Shown here piece after piece: positions 24,101 through 35,592 of a DNA stretch of 64,000 nucleotides. A program made the position numbers and the translations under genes. Within the stretch, counting starts at the first letter, position 1. Every line of letters starts with the position of its first letter. Under the pieces are notes generated by a model. It saw only the letters and a list, made by a program, of their open reading frames with translations, was not told the origin of the DNA and made no database searches. This DNA is from Bombus terrestris (lineage: Eukaryota; Arthropoda; Insecta; Hymenoptera; Apidae). Location of the stretch: contig NC_063275.1 of assembly GCF_910591885.1 (NCBI RefSeq), positions 7,862,501-7,926,500 of the forward strand, written 5' to 3'.

Positions 24101-25668
24101 GTTTGAATCGCGGAAGTATGATCGAATCATGCAATAGGCATGAAACGCGGAATCCAATTTTTCACAGCAAAGGAAATCTACAAATCTTGTTTTACTTTTT
24201 CCCTCACAAAAATTCTTTTTCTTTGTGATTTTTCTTTTGAAAGAAAATAGAAATATCTTGTTATTTACTGTTAACACGAAATCTTTTGTTTTCTTTTGAT
24301 TATCTTTACGGAAAGAATATAAAAAGATATCGCTCTCCTTCTTTCAATCTTCTTTTGTCGAGATTTCACAATATAGTTTTTAAAATATTTTATATTAATG
24401 TTATTTGTACGTTTTGATATGTATGTAAGAATATTTTAAAACGAGGAGTTAATATACATATATGAAGTGTATCCCTATTTCGTTTCTGGAATTTTTTAAC
24501 ATTAACAGTGGATCTATCAGTTATTTTAGTATGAAAAAATATAAAATAATCTTTAAAGGACTACTAGTAATTGTAGAAAACATAGCAATTATATGGAAAA
24601 CAAATTCCCAATAGAATTTAATATATGACATATAGACAGTCAACTTTGGCAATTGAAGAAAATAAAATTCGAAAGCTCAAATTATTTCACATTTTATTCA
24701 TAATATTCCTTTGGTCGACGAAATTCAATTCACTCTCCTAAGTTCACTTCCTGTTACTTTCAGTCACTCGAAGGAACAGAATAATTCGATACTCGTGAAG
24801 TATCGATTCGAAAGACATTGAGGGCAACGTTCGCCACTCGATAAAAAAACCTATACTTACTTCTTTAACATTGATTGAACGAAACATGCTATCAACGGTT
24901 ATTGTATTATGGGAATGGAATGGAGAACAGTGCTAGGCAGATGCACTTCGATACCGGAAAGGGAAGCCGTTGTAAAGCTCCCTACGCGCAGAAATATAAG
25001 CCCAATGTGTGGTATCGATAAAAAGCAGTTTCAGTTGTGTTTACGATTTACTAATTAGTAGCGGTCAAAATTGTTGCTCGATGAACGATTACGTAGCCAC
25101 CCACTGTTATGCCTTCACTAAAGAACCTAATTACATAATCAGATAGTAAAAATTACAATTGTCTGTTCGGATAAGATGTTGCGTGTTGTCTTTCAAAGCT
25201 GCTATGTCTCTCACGTGGTGTATTCTTATGCTTTTCTTCATATACCGCAAATCATGGTGTGAGATAGTCTGTACAATCATTTGCTTTTAGTTAGCTATTG
25301 TTTTAATACTTTATGATCACACTCGTTGCACGGAGAGTACGCTGTGTTTGTTAACCTTGTTAACGGATGTGTTGCAAGTTGTTACATGAAGTAGCATGTT
25401 ATTCAGTTGATCTCTATTATAACGAAATTCTATATAGTTATGTAATTAACTGCGCTCTTATTGCTTAAATCTAACTGGAAAGTGAATTTTAATTATTTAA
25501 TTTAAAAGTCATAGAGAATGTGGAAATCAGTGAATTCCTATTACATGTATGAAAGATCCTCTTATATAAAATGTATACATATATGTACGAAGAGTTCAGG
25601 TAAATCAGTTTTTGTTTTATATCAATATTGATAACTTTAATCACGTTTCTCAATTGCATCATATATAT
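21199..25668. other. AT-rich stretch with GC-richer islands; no gene recognised
   Basis: GC-richer islands occur at about 22060-22260, 23740-24140 and 24890-25130. The first contains several variants of CGACTCG/CGAGTCG near GTTCCACGACCC and GTTTCATGACTCG, which may be a short degenerate tandem repeat. No gene, RNA or transposon end was identified. Confidence 0.4.
22060..22260. repeat. Degenerate GA/TC-CG-rich repeat-like island
   Basis: Phrases such as CGAGTCCCGGGTCGATGG, CAAGTTCCACGACCCGGTGG, TCAAGTTTCATGACTCGCG and GTGACCCGAGTCATCGGG recur with a spacing of about 50-60 bp. They suggest an old, diverged tandem array or several copies of one binding-site-like motif. The alignment is only partial by eye. 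Confidence 0.35.
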
Positions 25669-25669
25669 A

Positions 25670-26281
25670 CAAGGTGGTTGATAACTGGTGGTTAAAAACC
25701 ACCGGAAAGGGGGTGATTCTACGCGAAAAAATAAGTCGAAAATATAAAATAAAAATTTTTCGTTTGAGGCTTTGTTTTCGAGAAAATCGACTTTAAATGT
25801 TCGCTCGGTACGCGTGCACTTTATCATGTCTCGTTATAACGGATCTCACTGTAGATCGTTGTCTCGATGGATATTATCGCAGTTTAAGTTTGTTTTTGCC
25901 GTAACGGAAAATTAGCAATACATAATGAAATAATATGAAGTAATCATAAAGTTTATTATTACAAAAATTGCTGAAAATGTTGCCCATTCTGCCGAACACA
26001 TACTTCTGCTCTTCTAATTAAATTTCTATGAACACTTTCTAACGTATTCGATTGTTTTGAAGTATGAAAGGCTACAATAATCTTTTCTTTCAATTGCTCG
26101 CAACTTGCGATTTCTTCAGAATAGACAATTGATTTAATATGGCTCCATAAATAAAATTCAAAGTCGAATTTCTCGAAAACAAAGCCTCAAACGAAAAAAT
26201 TTTATTCTATATTTTCGACTTCTTTTTTCGCGTAGAATCACCCCCTTTCCGCTTGTATCATCAGTTACCAACCTCCCTGTA
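25670..26281. mobile_element. DNA transposon with about 120-bp inverted repeats, internally deleted
   Basis: The left arm, from about 25670 to 25795, is mirrored by 26160-26281. The ends read ACAAGGTGGTTGATAACTGG on the left and, in reverse complement, TACAGGGAGGTTGGTAACTG on the right. Both arms contain GGAAAGGGGGTGATTCTACG and a segment with GAGGCTTTGTTTTCGAGAAA. Between them lies a short transposase C-terminal coding remnant on the minus strand. The left arm differs by a small insertion (GGTTAAAAACC region). The whole is about 610 bp, too short for an autonomous element, so it is a deletion derivative. Family placement in the IS630/Tc1/mariner superfamily rests on that remnant. Confidence 0.78.
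25959..26156 (-). pseudogene. Transposase C-terminal fragment (IS630/Tc1/mariner superfamily)
   Basis: On the minus strand, 65 codons run without interruption to a TAA stop at 25959-25961. The segment opens with FYLWSHIKSIVYSEE and closes with RQNGQHFQQFL. Similar FLWGYLK-VY and QNGGHFE tails end the DDE transposases of many insect IS630-related elements. The domain carrying the catalytic acidic residues and the helix-turn-helix region are absent. The fragment lies directly against the right inverted repeat, as expected for a gene ending or beginning near an element terminus after an internal deletion. Confidence 0.65.
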
Positions 26282-29200
26282 TATTTATTTCTCTTGGCCA
26301 ACGAACAATAAGTTTATAGGATGCATTTTTGTGTAGAAGTTAATACGCATGCACCGTGATCAATACATATATGATTAGTATACGTATATGTAGATTCTAC
26401 ATATTAATAATTCAATAATTGTTTATTTCAGTTCATGCTGCATGAATGGTTTTAATATTAAAATAACTATTTCAGAAATAAAGAGAAACAAAACATAACT
26501 GATAATATTACTTTATTTAAACCCTTATCTTTATCCTCGATGCTTGACAGAAAGGCGGTAAATGTTCTATAATAAATGTTATATTTAATAAATATCGTGA
26601 ATATTAAAAATTTTTAGTAATAATTAATGACAAGAAGAAAAGAAGGTCGAACAAAAGACGTTAAATAAATTAAGTGTTACTAAAGAAGGTAGAAAATATA
26701 AAGTATAAAATAAATTTGAAAGTTAATTTGTTTCAAATCGCAGTACCAATATCAATATATACACACATAGTAAAATTAATTTACTTTTTTATGCTTATTG
26801 CACGTACCTGAAGTTCGATTTAAAATAAAATGTGTTGAGTAATCTACTGTATTAACTAAGTGAATATATATATTATGAAACACTGTTTATGATATTCAAA
26901 ACATCCGCCATAATAATGTCAGTAAATTTATTACAAAATTTACGTTATACAATATAAGCAGAAAAAGAAATTCACAAGTCAATTATTTTCTACTACATTC
27001 AATAAACACTAGCCTGTCATGTGTTGTTATGCATGAATGATCTAATAAACTACCGATTATGTGAAAACAATTATCGATACGTTTTTAATGAAAATATTCC
27101 TAAATAGGGTATTAAGTTGAATTAAAAATTAAAATAGCTGACAGAATAATAAATGATAGCCGCGTTTTTTTTTTATGAAAATATTAGTGATCCACTATCA
27201 CACTTGTAGCAATAAATATATGTAATGCAATGAGCTGCAGAAGATTGTAGCCACAGTAACATCCATTCACGTGACCGACCATTAACGCGATATCTGGAAA
27301 ATTAATCTAGGACACGTTCTAGCATAATTTTCCTGTTTACGGGCATTTATATAAAGTTTACGTGATAAGTCGACCCTTGGTTTCCACCTAAATGCAAACA
27401 TAGCATTAAGCACCACCAGCTAAAGTGTTACTTGAAACGTGATGAATTTCATTTCAGCCTAAGGTGTCTGTAAGAGGGGTTTAAACAATAATATTTTAAC
27501 ACACACACAGAATGTGTTTCTAAATAAAAAATATTAAAAAGTTCTTTCGCGTAGTTCTTTTATTTTAATAATTTCGATTCATATTTTATGACTTACTGTA
27601 TGGAGAAGAATAAGAATCACTTATAGGTATACATAGATATATACGATCATTTCTATCATCTCTCTCTCCATTTTGATCTTGTATTGTATATATAGATAAA
27701 GAAATTATAAGAGAAACTGAGTTTTGGAAGATAAAATTAATTATGTAATACAATTTAATCTTTTACGCTTACATAAATAAGAAAAATTCTAATTGTAAAT
27801 AATTTTCACTATTTAATTGCTCGTGGAAAACAAACAGTTTATTCAAACCATTCATTTAATCAAAGAATAATTGCGATGAAAATAAAAAACAAAAAGAAAG
27901 CTATCGGAACACTTACTTACAGATAGTGATACATTTATCCTGTTAAATTAATCGTTTCACCATCTTAATATTATATCTTAATATGTTCACATATCTATTA
28001 TTTTAGAAAATATTCAAATTTTTGGGATAAAATTTGCTGTAACTACATTGACTTTAATTGGCATTAACTACTTACATTTGTCAACTTAAAATACTTTATA
28101 CTGAAATATTTGCAATTTGAAATATTTAACATTTGACCATATTTTAATTAAACTCTTCGCTTGCTTTTACTTTATTTTATTTTTATTCCTTTACTTACTT
28201 ACTTTTTATTCCTTTACTTTATTTTATTCCTGCAGTAACATTTATACATATCATTTATGCAATTGATAGTATTCGTATATGTCTACATATAAAATAAGCG
28301 CTTTATATTATACGCATGATAAATCATTTACTTAAGTAGGATGTAACTGTTTGATATGCATTAATGTTTTCGTCTCGCATTGTGACCCAGATTACTTCCA
28401 ATTCATTTTGGAATAAACCTCTTTGGACAGTTACCAAACCGTATTTTGGTCTAGACTCGAAACCGACTGGCCCATAGACCACAAACTATTTCCTCTTACT
28501 CTATTTATAGTCCAATCTAGTAACAAAACAAACGACATTTTAGAAGTAGCTTTTACAAATCAGAAATTATCCAATTATCCCATTTTGTATAATTATAAAA
28601 TTATAAAAGAGAAGTCTATAATCCACAATTTCTAATTTGTAGATTCATTAATATTATTATTTAAGAAATTATTGTGCGAAAAATCCCAGCACAGGATTAA
28701 TTATCGTTACGCATAAACTCCTATTTGATTATATTTGTAATTAATAAGTTTTGTATGTAATAATATGGAAAAAGAGAAAGATTACTCGGTAACATCACAA
28801 TCAGCAACAACTGGTTGATAAATCCCCATATACATGTCCTGATTAGGACTAAAGATTCTGTATTTACCCTGTCTATTTTATAAGTCCATAAATCGCAATA
28901 TATGTCTCAATTATAGAAACACATGGAAACTGAGCAAAATAGAACTTGTCTCAAAGTTAAATTAATATGAAAATCCTGATTTATAGCACACCTCACGACT
29001 CGACTCGTTTCTCTAACTGTTAACGTCGGTACAGTTAGTATAATAGATACGAATGCAGCTGCGGCGCCTTTCCACAATATTGCAGTATTATCGTCAGATG
29101 CAAAAATCCTCGTGTTCCATGACTTGAGTAATTTTATGTATAATACATAATAACAAAACAATATAAATATAACACACAGTAGCGAAAATATTTTTAATAC

Positions 29201-29809
29201 TATATTTACTCAATTTACTTTTTGTTAATACCCATCAAGAATACCCATCAGGAATTTGCGAATATCTTATTCAACAACATAATAATTATTAGCTTAGAAA
29301 TAAATAATAAAGACATCTTCAATTATTGAATATTGCTTTAAACATATGTCCCAAAGTTTTGAAACTTTGCTACACATAAAATTATCATAGTACATAATAA
29401 TAAAATAAATCATAATAAAACAATGATTACATTTGTTCGGGTTCTAAAAAATGGAATGTGAAAATATCGAAACATATATCTCTTTAATAGAAATTAGTTT
29501 TAACTCTTGAATGCAATATTTTTACTTAAAAAATTAATAATATCTTGATATAAAATGCTGCGAATAATTATAAATTCAACCTCATTTTTAGCTTTTTCAT
29601 AATATTAAAACAAAAATTGACAAAATCTTTTATATAATTTCATATTATAACATAATACAAAATTGAAGATATAACAAAGAAAAGTTTTCTTCTTTTGAAG
29701 TCTGGAGAAAATTAAATTTTCTCTTAAAATTGTGTTTTTGGCTGTGAAAGAATATAAACTCAATGTTAATTTTATCGCGTTTTCATTCAATATTTAATAG
29801 ATTTTTCTT
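26282..29809. other. AT-rich stretch; no gene recognised
   Basis: A GC-richer island at 27260-27440 contains CACGTGACC, GTTTACGTGATAAGTCGACC and GCATTAAGCACC, which could be regulatory. Repeated pyrimidine-rich TTTACTTTATTTTATT units occur at 28166-28230. No gene or RNA was identified. Confidence 0.4.
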
Positions 29810-30160
29810 TATTTTTAATTACTTCCATTAATCTGTTAGGTACATTATCTACTAACTTATTTAAAGTTTCATTTTGAATGTTCGTCCACGCAGATTTTCT
29901 TCTTTTTCTAAGTTCAGCGATATTTTCAATGGTGACCTCTTTTGGTCATTTTCTAGTTCGGAATTTTTATTATTAGAATTCCCCATAGGTTCTCGACCGA
30001 GTTCGTATTAGTACTCAATGTTGGCTATCGTAATAATTTTATTCTGAAATCATGGAATCACTTTTTTGTAGTTTGACGGCTGTATGAATAAGAGCATTGT
30101 CTTGTTGAAAAATTACCTTTTTGTTTTCTATTTCAGTTGTGAAAAACAATAGTTCGTCAT
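29810..30160 (-). pseudogene. Tc1-like transposase relic
   Basis: On the minus strand a frame gives VIFQQDNALIHTA (about 30067-30117), matching the second catalytic aspartate block of Tc1 transposases. Another frame then gives NSVENLWGIL (about 29970-30005), matching the block with the third acidic residue (N-P-I-E-N-L-W-G). They are separated by frameshifts and stop codons. Weaker traces of the C-terminus continue to about 29815. Upstream traces may extend to about 30340 but are too eroded to define. No inverted repeats were found. This is an old, inactive copy. Confidence 0.72.
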
Positions 30161-32493
30161 GTAACATGACTCATACCCTACAGCGGTCAATATACTCTTT
30201 AGGAGAATAATTTCATTTGACATATCCAGACATAAGTGGCTTCTTGAAGATATTGAAGAAATAATTCCGAAAATGTGCTTGAGTCTATAATTATTCATAG
30301 CGCTGTATGTAGGTACTATATGTTGTATGTTATTTTGACAAACTATTAAGATACATTTCCTTATTCATTCTAAATAGCAAATAAAATTTCTTATTCTCCA
30401 ACAGAAGAAATAATAGAATCTGCGTAAGAGACGAACTCAAAATATTGATACTACCACAATTAAAAACATATTATTTAAATAAAGATATAGCTTAACATCT
30501 GAAATTAGCAAATAAACATTAAAAAAAATTAAAAACTGGAATTAATAAACATCATACATTATAATAATGTGTATTACCATTGCATGATTCGCACGCTTAA
30601 ATATTTAGCACATATTCGTATAAAATGGATATTTGGAGATTAATTTTTCTTGAAGAGGTAATAGACTTTTAACGAGGCACTTATTTCATCGTTCGAAAGA
30701 AGTAATAGTAAGTAATTCTGTAATAATATGACGGCACGAAGTTAATTGCTTCAATCTATTTAAGATAGCTTATCTCATAAGCTGAGAAATAATTTCCTCT
30801 TTTCTTATTGGCATTACATTGTTTGATTTGTATCTGACTGCAAAATGTAAACATATTGCAATCAGTGTCAATGTAAGAGAACAATGTAAATGGAACATTA
30901 ACATTTCACAATATTTTATTTTTCAAGAGAATAGTTGAGTTGCGAACGTTTGACAAATTTGGTTTACGTGATAGGTAGAATACGATGCGGATAAAAAAAA
31001 TTAACCTTGAATTTCAAGGTCGTCTATCTTGCGGTAATTTTATTTAACAAATCTCCATACGATTGTTGTTTAGAACATCATAAGATATAAATTTATAATG
31101 TAAAAATCTTGTGTAAGCCATGTAACTCTTTGTGAGCTTTCAAGATTGATTCAATAATTCAAACAAAATTATTAATTTCAATACATGAAAATACGTCCAA
31201 ATTTTTCAATAACTAGCATGTACGGAGAAAAACATCCCGTAGAATCAATGCCCCTGTGAAACAAAACGTAATCATTATTTATGCATATACGTATTATACA
31301 CATAAATATATACATTACAAAATTAAATTTAATAACTTCCCTTCCATTCACCCTCAATTTAAGTCCCTTTCACAGGAGCGCGCGTTCACTGCCAAACCAC
31401 AACAGACGTTATTTCCAAGCGACAATACGATCGACGTTTCAAAGACAGCACTTCAAAGAACTATCCAACAGCTGTTCGCGTTTCGTTACCTACACGATTT
31501 TGTATTATGTTTAAGTGCGATACATTTATAACCGACCCTGGTGAATCGCTCGTATCCGTTCCGGGTTCCGGCCTCTGCCCGGATAATGCGTCTCTCTTTC
31601 TCTCATTTTTTTTTTCTGTTCTTGCTAGCAGGATGCACGATCGAACATCCGTCAAGGGCAGTTCTGTCGAGCATGCCTTTATGCTGTTTCCAGTCTACAT
31701 TGTTCGTTAACGTGTTCGATAGTTATACACTTATTTTATTAAGAATACACTTCCCTGGCGTGAGTTTTTCAATATAGTCACGACAAGCATATAATCTATC
31801 GTACATGTCTCACACTTGCAGTTATTACCAGTTATTATAGTTTTTCGCAAAACAAGGGATTAATCTAGCACTTTTGAAGTTTCTTTGAAAAGTCTACCTT
31901 CTCCAATAATGTAGCAACAGTTGGAAGTTTTACAGTTTTTTAAAAAATTGTGTTCCGTTGTACGAAGCTGGTTTATTGATTTTTTATAAATTTTTTGCCT
32001 GTTATATTATAGTTTGTAAATGTATTTTCATATATTGTAATGGAAACTTCTATTAAACAGTCTTATTCATTTTGTATACATTTTTAATGTGAAATTGTGG
32101 AATTTGTAAATATATTTTCATCCTTCAAATACAAATATACAAATATAAAAACCGTACATGCTACAATTAAGATTTTTGATTTGTGGTTTTTTCGTTGTTG
32201 GTTTTTAATAACTAATTCCAATTTATAAGAATGATAAAAATATCTGTGATAATTAAATATATTTGTTAAGTTGAAAGTGCATCGTTTTTTACCGCGGATA
32301 TGTTCACGCAATTCATATTTTTATAAACCTAACTAGAAAAGTGTAATCTAAGGGAAGATCTGTTTCATTTATTAAATTTAAATTTTTAAATTATACTCGA
32401 ATTGTACATACCAATTATACAACAATCAAATTATATTTTTATATAATAATCACAAACATGCATCTTGAATTCTCTGTTTATTATATGATAAAG

Positions 32494-32533
<40 letters not shown>

Positions 32534-34983
32534 TATATTATATTATAAAGATTCTGATATTTAACAAAATGTAAGGATAATTATTCAGAAAGAAAATAAA
32601 ACTCACTTACAATTCTATTAACTTTTGATTATAACAATATTGTACTTCGTATTAATTAAAGAATTAGCGACCATTTTATTTATTCAATTAACATCACCCA
32701 TAAAGCAGCTCTTTTTACGAAAAAGCTTATGCAAATTCTAAATGTCCACTTTATATAACTTGATTAAAAAGGATGCGAAAGATTACAACGTGATCTATGA
32801 CACAGCACGGTTGCTAAAAGAGTTAAGGAACTTTCTTAGGGAAGATTGTTGATGTTAGTAGGTATATACATAGAACATACATATATGTATAGAAATGGTT
32901 AAAGTATCTTCACGGTGTAGCAGAGAGTTTCTTAATTATATTAAGAACTTGTTCTCATTGAATGTATTGTACGCTTCAGTTCGTTTGAACAATTTTTCCA
33001 GCAGTGTACGAGATTATTTACTTCATTAAGGAATTTCTCCTGGACGTAAAAGAAACGTTTTAATTTACTAGGAACTACTCCAACAATTATAATTTTTAAT
33101 AATAAAAATTCTAAAATTTCTAATTTTCTAAAATACTCACGCCAAAATGAGAAACATTTTTCAGATATAAATCTCTCTATTATAATGTATCATTAAATAA
33201 GAAAAGAATTCTGCTTTAAAAATGAGAAAAATTAATTTAGAATATAGTTAATTGTACATTTATGAAAATGACAGATACAATCTTATTTAAAGGCATCAGT
33301 TATTTTAATTTAAATAACGTGAATTTTCAAATAAATAATAATTATTAGGAAATACTAAATATTGGAACTTCAAATTATTGCGAGGAATATTAACTTTAAT
33401 TTCAAATCAATAAACTCTCATTGTAAATATATTGATTCTCAAAGAAAATAATTAAAATATAATTTCATTACATCTACAGGTACCTAACAATGATAATAGC
33501 ATAATTTACAATTCTTACATAAATAAATACTATCGGAAGAAATTATTACATAAATTGTGTAAAAGAATCAAGAGGATATTAGTAGAATAATTTATTATAG
33601 GAAAAAGAATTAATTGTTAAAATATTACTAGTTTACTAATCAATGAACAGTTTAGTATCTCGTTTTCTTATTCAATGTAATTTTCATCCTTTTTTTCTAT
33701 TTTATATTCTCAAGTACGTACATCTCCGTCTAGGAATATTATAACATTAGTTGTGTTTACACCAAAATGCGGTGATCAATCTACAGAGATTATTGGAAAA
33801 AGCGTTGGCTATTCAGAATTTTGGATTCCTGTTCAATAATAATGATTTAAAATATACAATAAAGGTTAGAAATTATAAATTATTCGTAAATTATTTGATT
33901 TTATAAAACTCTCAGTTAAATTTCATTGAAAAAGATTGGCGTAATTGGATGTAAAACTCTGAGTAAAAAATTTAGAAGATTACTTCTTACATTTACAGTA
34001 TTCATGGAACCAAGCAACAATAAATATAATAGGAAAACTAGTGATATAAGTGCTAAGATAAATGAAAATAACTATGGTCAGACGCGATGGATATAGATGA
34101 GAAGCAAATTTAATTTAATATACTATTGATTGTAATAATGAATGTACTGTTTCATTCAAATGAAATAATGATCTGTAAAGGTTCTAATAATTTTCTAGTG
34201 ATATTCAGATTTATCTAATTTTTAAATGTCTTTAACATTTATATTTATTTTATATAACAAGAGTGGAAGTACTTTACACAAAGAGCAGAGATAGCAAACA
34301 AAATCTAGCTCAACTAATAATTATTATTCTAATAAATATTATTATTGTTATTATTATTATTATTATATAATAATTCCAATTCGAACTTTTTCTTTTGAAA
34401 AAAAAAAAAACAAAATAGAGGAAAGTCATCTCATTCGAAAACAATTTTAATTCTCACAAAAAAAAAAACATTCCCAGAACCAATGTATTCAGAATTTGAC
34501 TACGAATTGCAAGCAACCATTTGAATGTTCCGACACAATGGAGTGTGTAGTGTTTTCAGTATAGTTGACCTACATTTGGTCTTGGAGGGTCGTGAACATG
34601 AACTGTTCTGGTCGAAATAAAAATTACATGTGCAGCCGGTGGACGATATGGGCATCGACACACAAAAACCATCAGTTTAGATATCAACCGTGACAAGGCA
34701 CTTGAAGGGTTTGCGACACATAGTGCATCGCATGACGCAATGTTCATTGTGAACAAAATACTATCATAGTAAATAGTAGCGGAGGTATAGACCCGAGTCA
34801 TAAGAGCGTTGCATGAGCTGCGTTGTAGAAATATATTATTCTATATGGGAGTCCGTACACAAGCAGCGTGCGTCATTGTCAACGCTGCGTCGCAACCTGC
34901 GTTACTTTTACCCCGTATTTATACTAGATACACGTTCTGTATTGTATACATATTTGAATACAGCTTACGTATACGTATATATA
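30161..34983. other. AT-rich stretch with microsatellites; no gene recognised
   Basis: A GC-richer island lies at 31370-31690, with overlapping open frames in several phases and none recognised. Another lies at 34500-34920. Microsatellites include the (TA)18 tract and an ATT-rich run near 34338-34366. No host gene or RNA was identified. Confidence 0.4.
32496..32531. repeat. (TA)n microsatellite
   Basis: A perfect TA dinucleotide tract of 36 bp, 18 units, in AT-rich sequence. Confidence 0.95.
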
Positions 34984-35190
34984 TTTTGTAGAGGATATCC
35001 CCCCACCGATTTTGCAAAAATTTTTGAATTTATTTATTTTAAACTATTGTTATTGTAAAACACTTCCTTTATATATTTTTGTTCACGTGGTTTTCATTTT
35101 GTAGAGGACGTTTACGCGGTGATCTCGTTTGCAGAAATTTTCAAATTTGCTTATTGTAAACTATTGTTATTGCAAAAACTTCTTTGTTGC
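34984..35190 (+). repeat. Diverged tandem duplication, period about 113 bp
   Basis: Two copies begin TTTTGTAGAGGA (34984 and 35097). Each then has a TTTGCA-AAATTTT-AA-TT segment and AAACTATTGTTATTG followed by CTTC. The copies have diverged. No coding potential was seen. The block just upstream (34500-34920) may belong to the same repeat. Confidence 0.65.
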
Positions 35191-35316
35191 ATAATATTTG
35201 TATAAATGAAATTAGTTTATAGTTTTTAGCGTATTCCGAAGTCAGTTCGCATTTTTTAAATAATTTTTTTATTAAGTGTTATAATGCGACAAGAAGCAAC
35301 GATTATGCGCTGTACT

Positions 35317-35592
35317 CAGGGGCGGATCAAGGAGGAATCATCTCTATCACCGCCTCCCCTCCCCAAGAATAATAAAATGTAGAATCTCAATATTATTACA
35401 TTATAAAAAGCTAGTTAGGTAAACTGTTAATATTAATTTAAATTGTTTAAATTATGATTTCAGACGGAGATATTATAGTATAAATTACAAGCAAATTTTA
35501 GATCTTGTAAAAGAAGGTTCGACAATGTACTTATGTACTTTTACACATTTCACCCCTCCACTCACCAAGAAAGACTTCTAGATCCGCCACTG
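35317..35592. mobile_element. hAT-type MITE
   Basis: The left end CAGGGGCGGATCAAGGA (35317-35333) and the inverted right end CAGTGGCGGATCTAGAA (35576-35592) match at 14 of 17 positions. CAG(T/G)GGCGGATCTAG-type ends are typical of hAT elements. The flanking 8-mers GCTGTACT (35309-35316) and ACTGTATC (35593-35600) agree at 5 of 8 positions, compatible with a decayed 8-bp target duplication. The 276-bp interior has no open frame, so the element is non-autonomous. Confidence 0.72.

Noticed and set aside
31370..31780. Overlapping frames in three phases suggesting an exon
   Set aside because: Several phases are open simultaneously because stop codons are rare in this GC-richer patch. No protein recognised.
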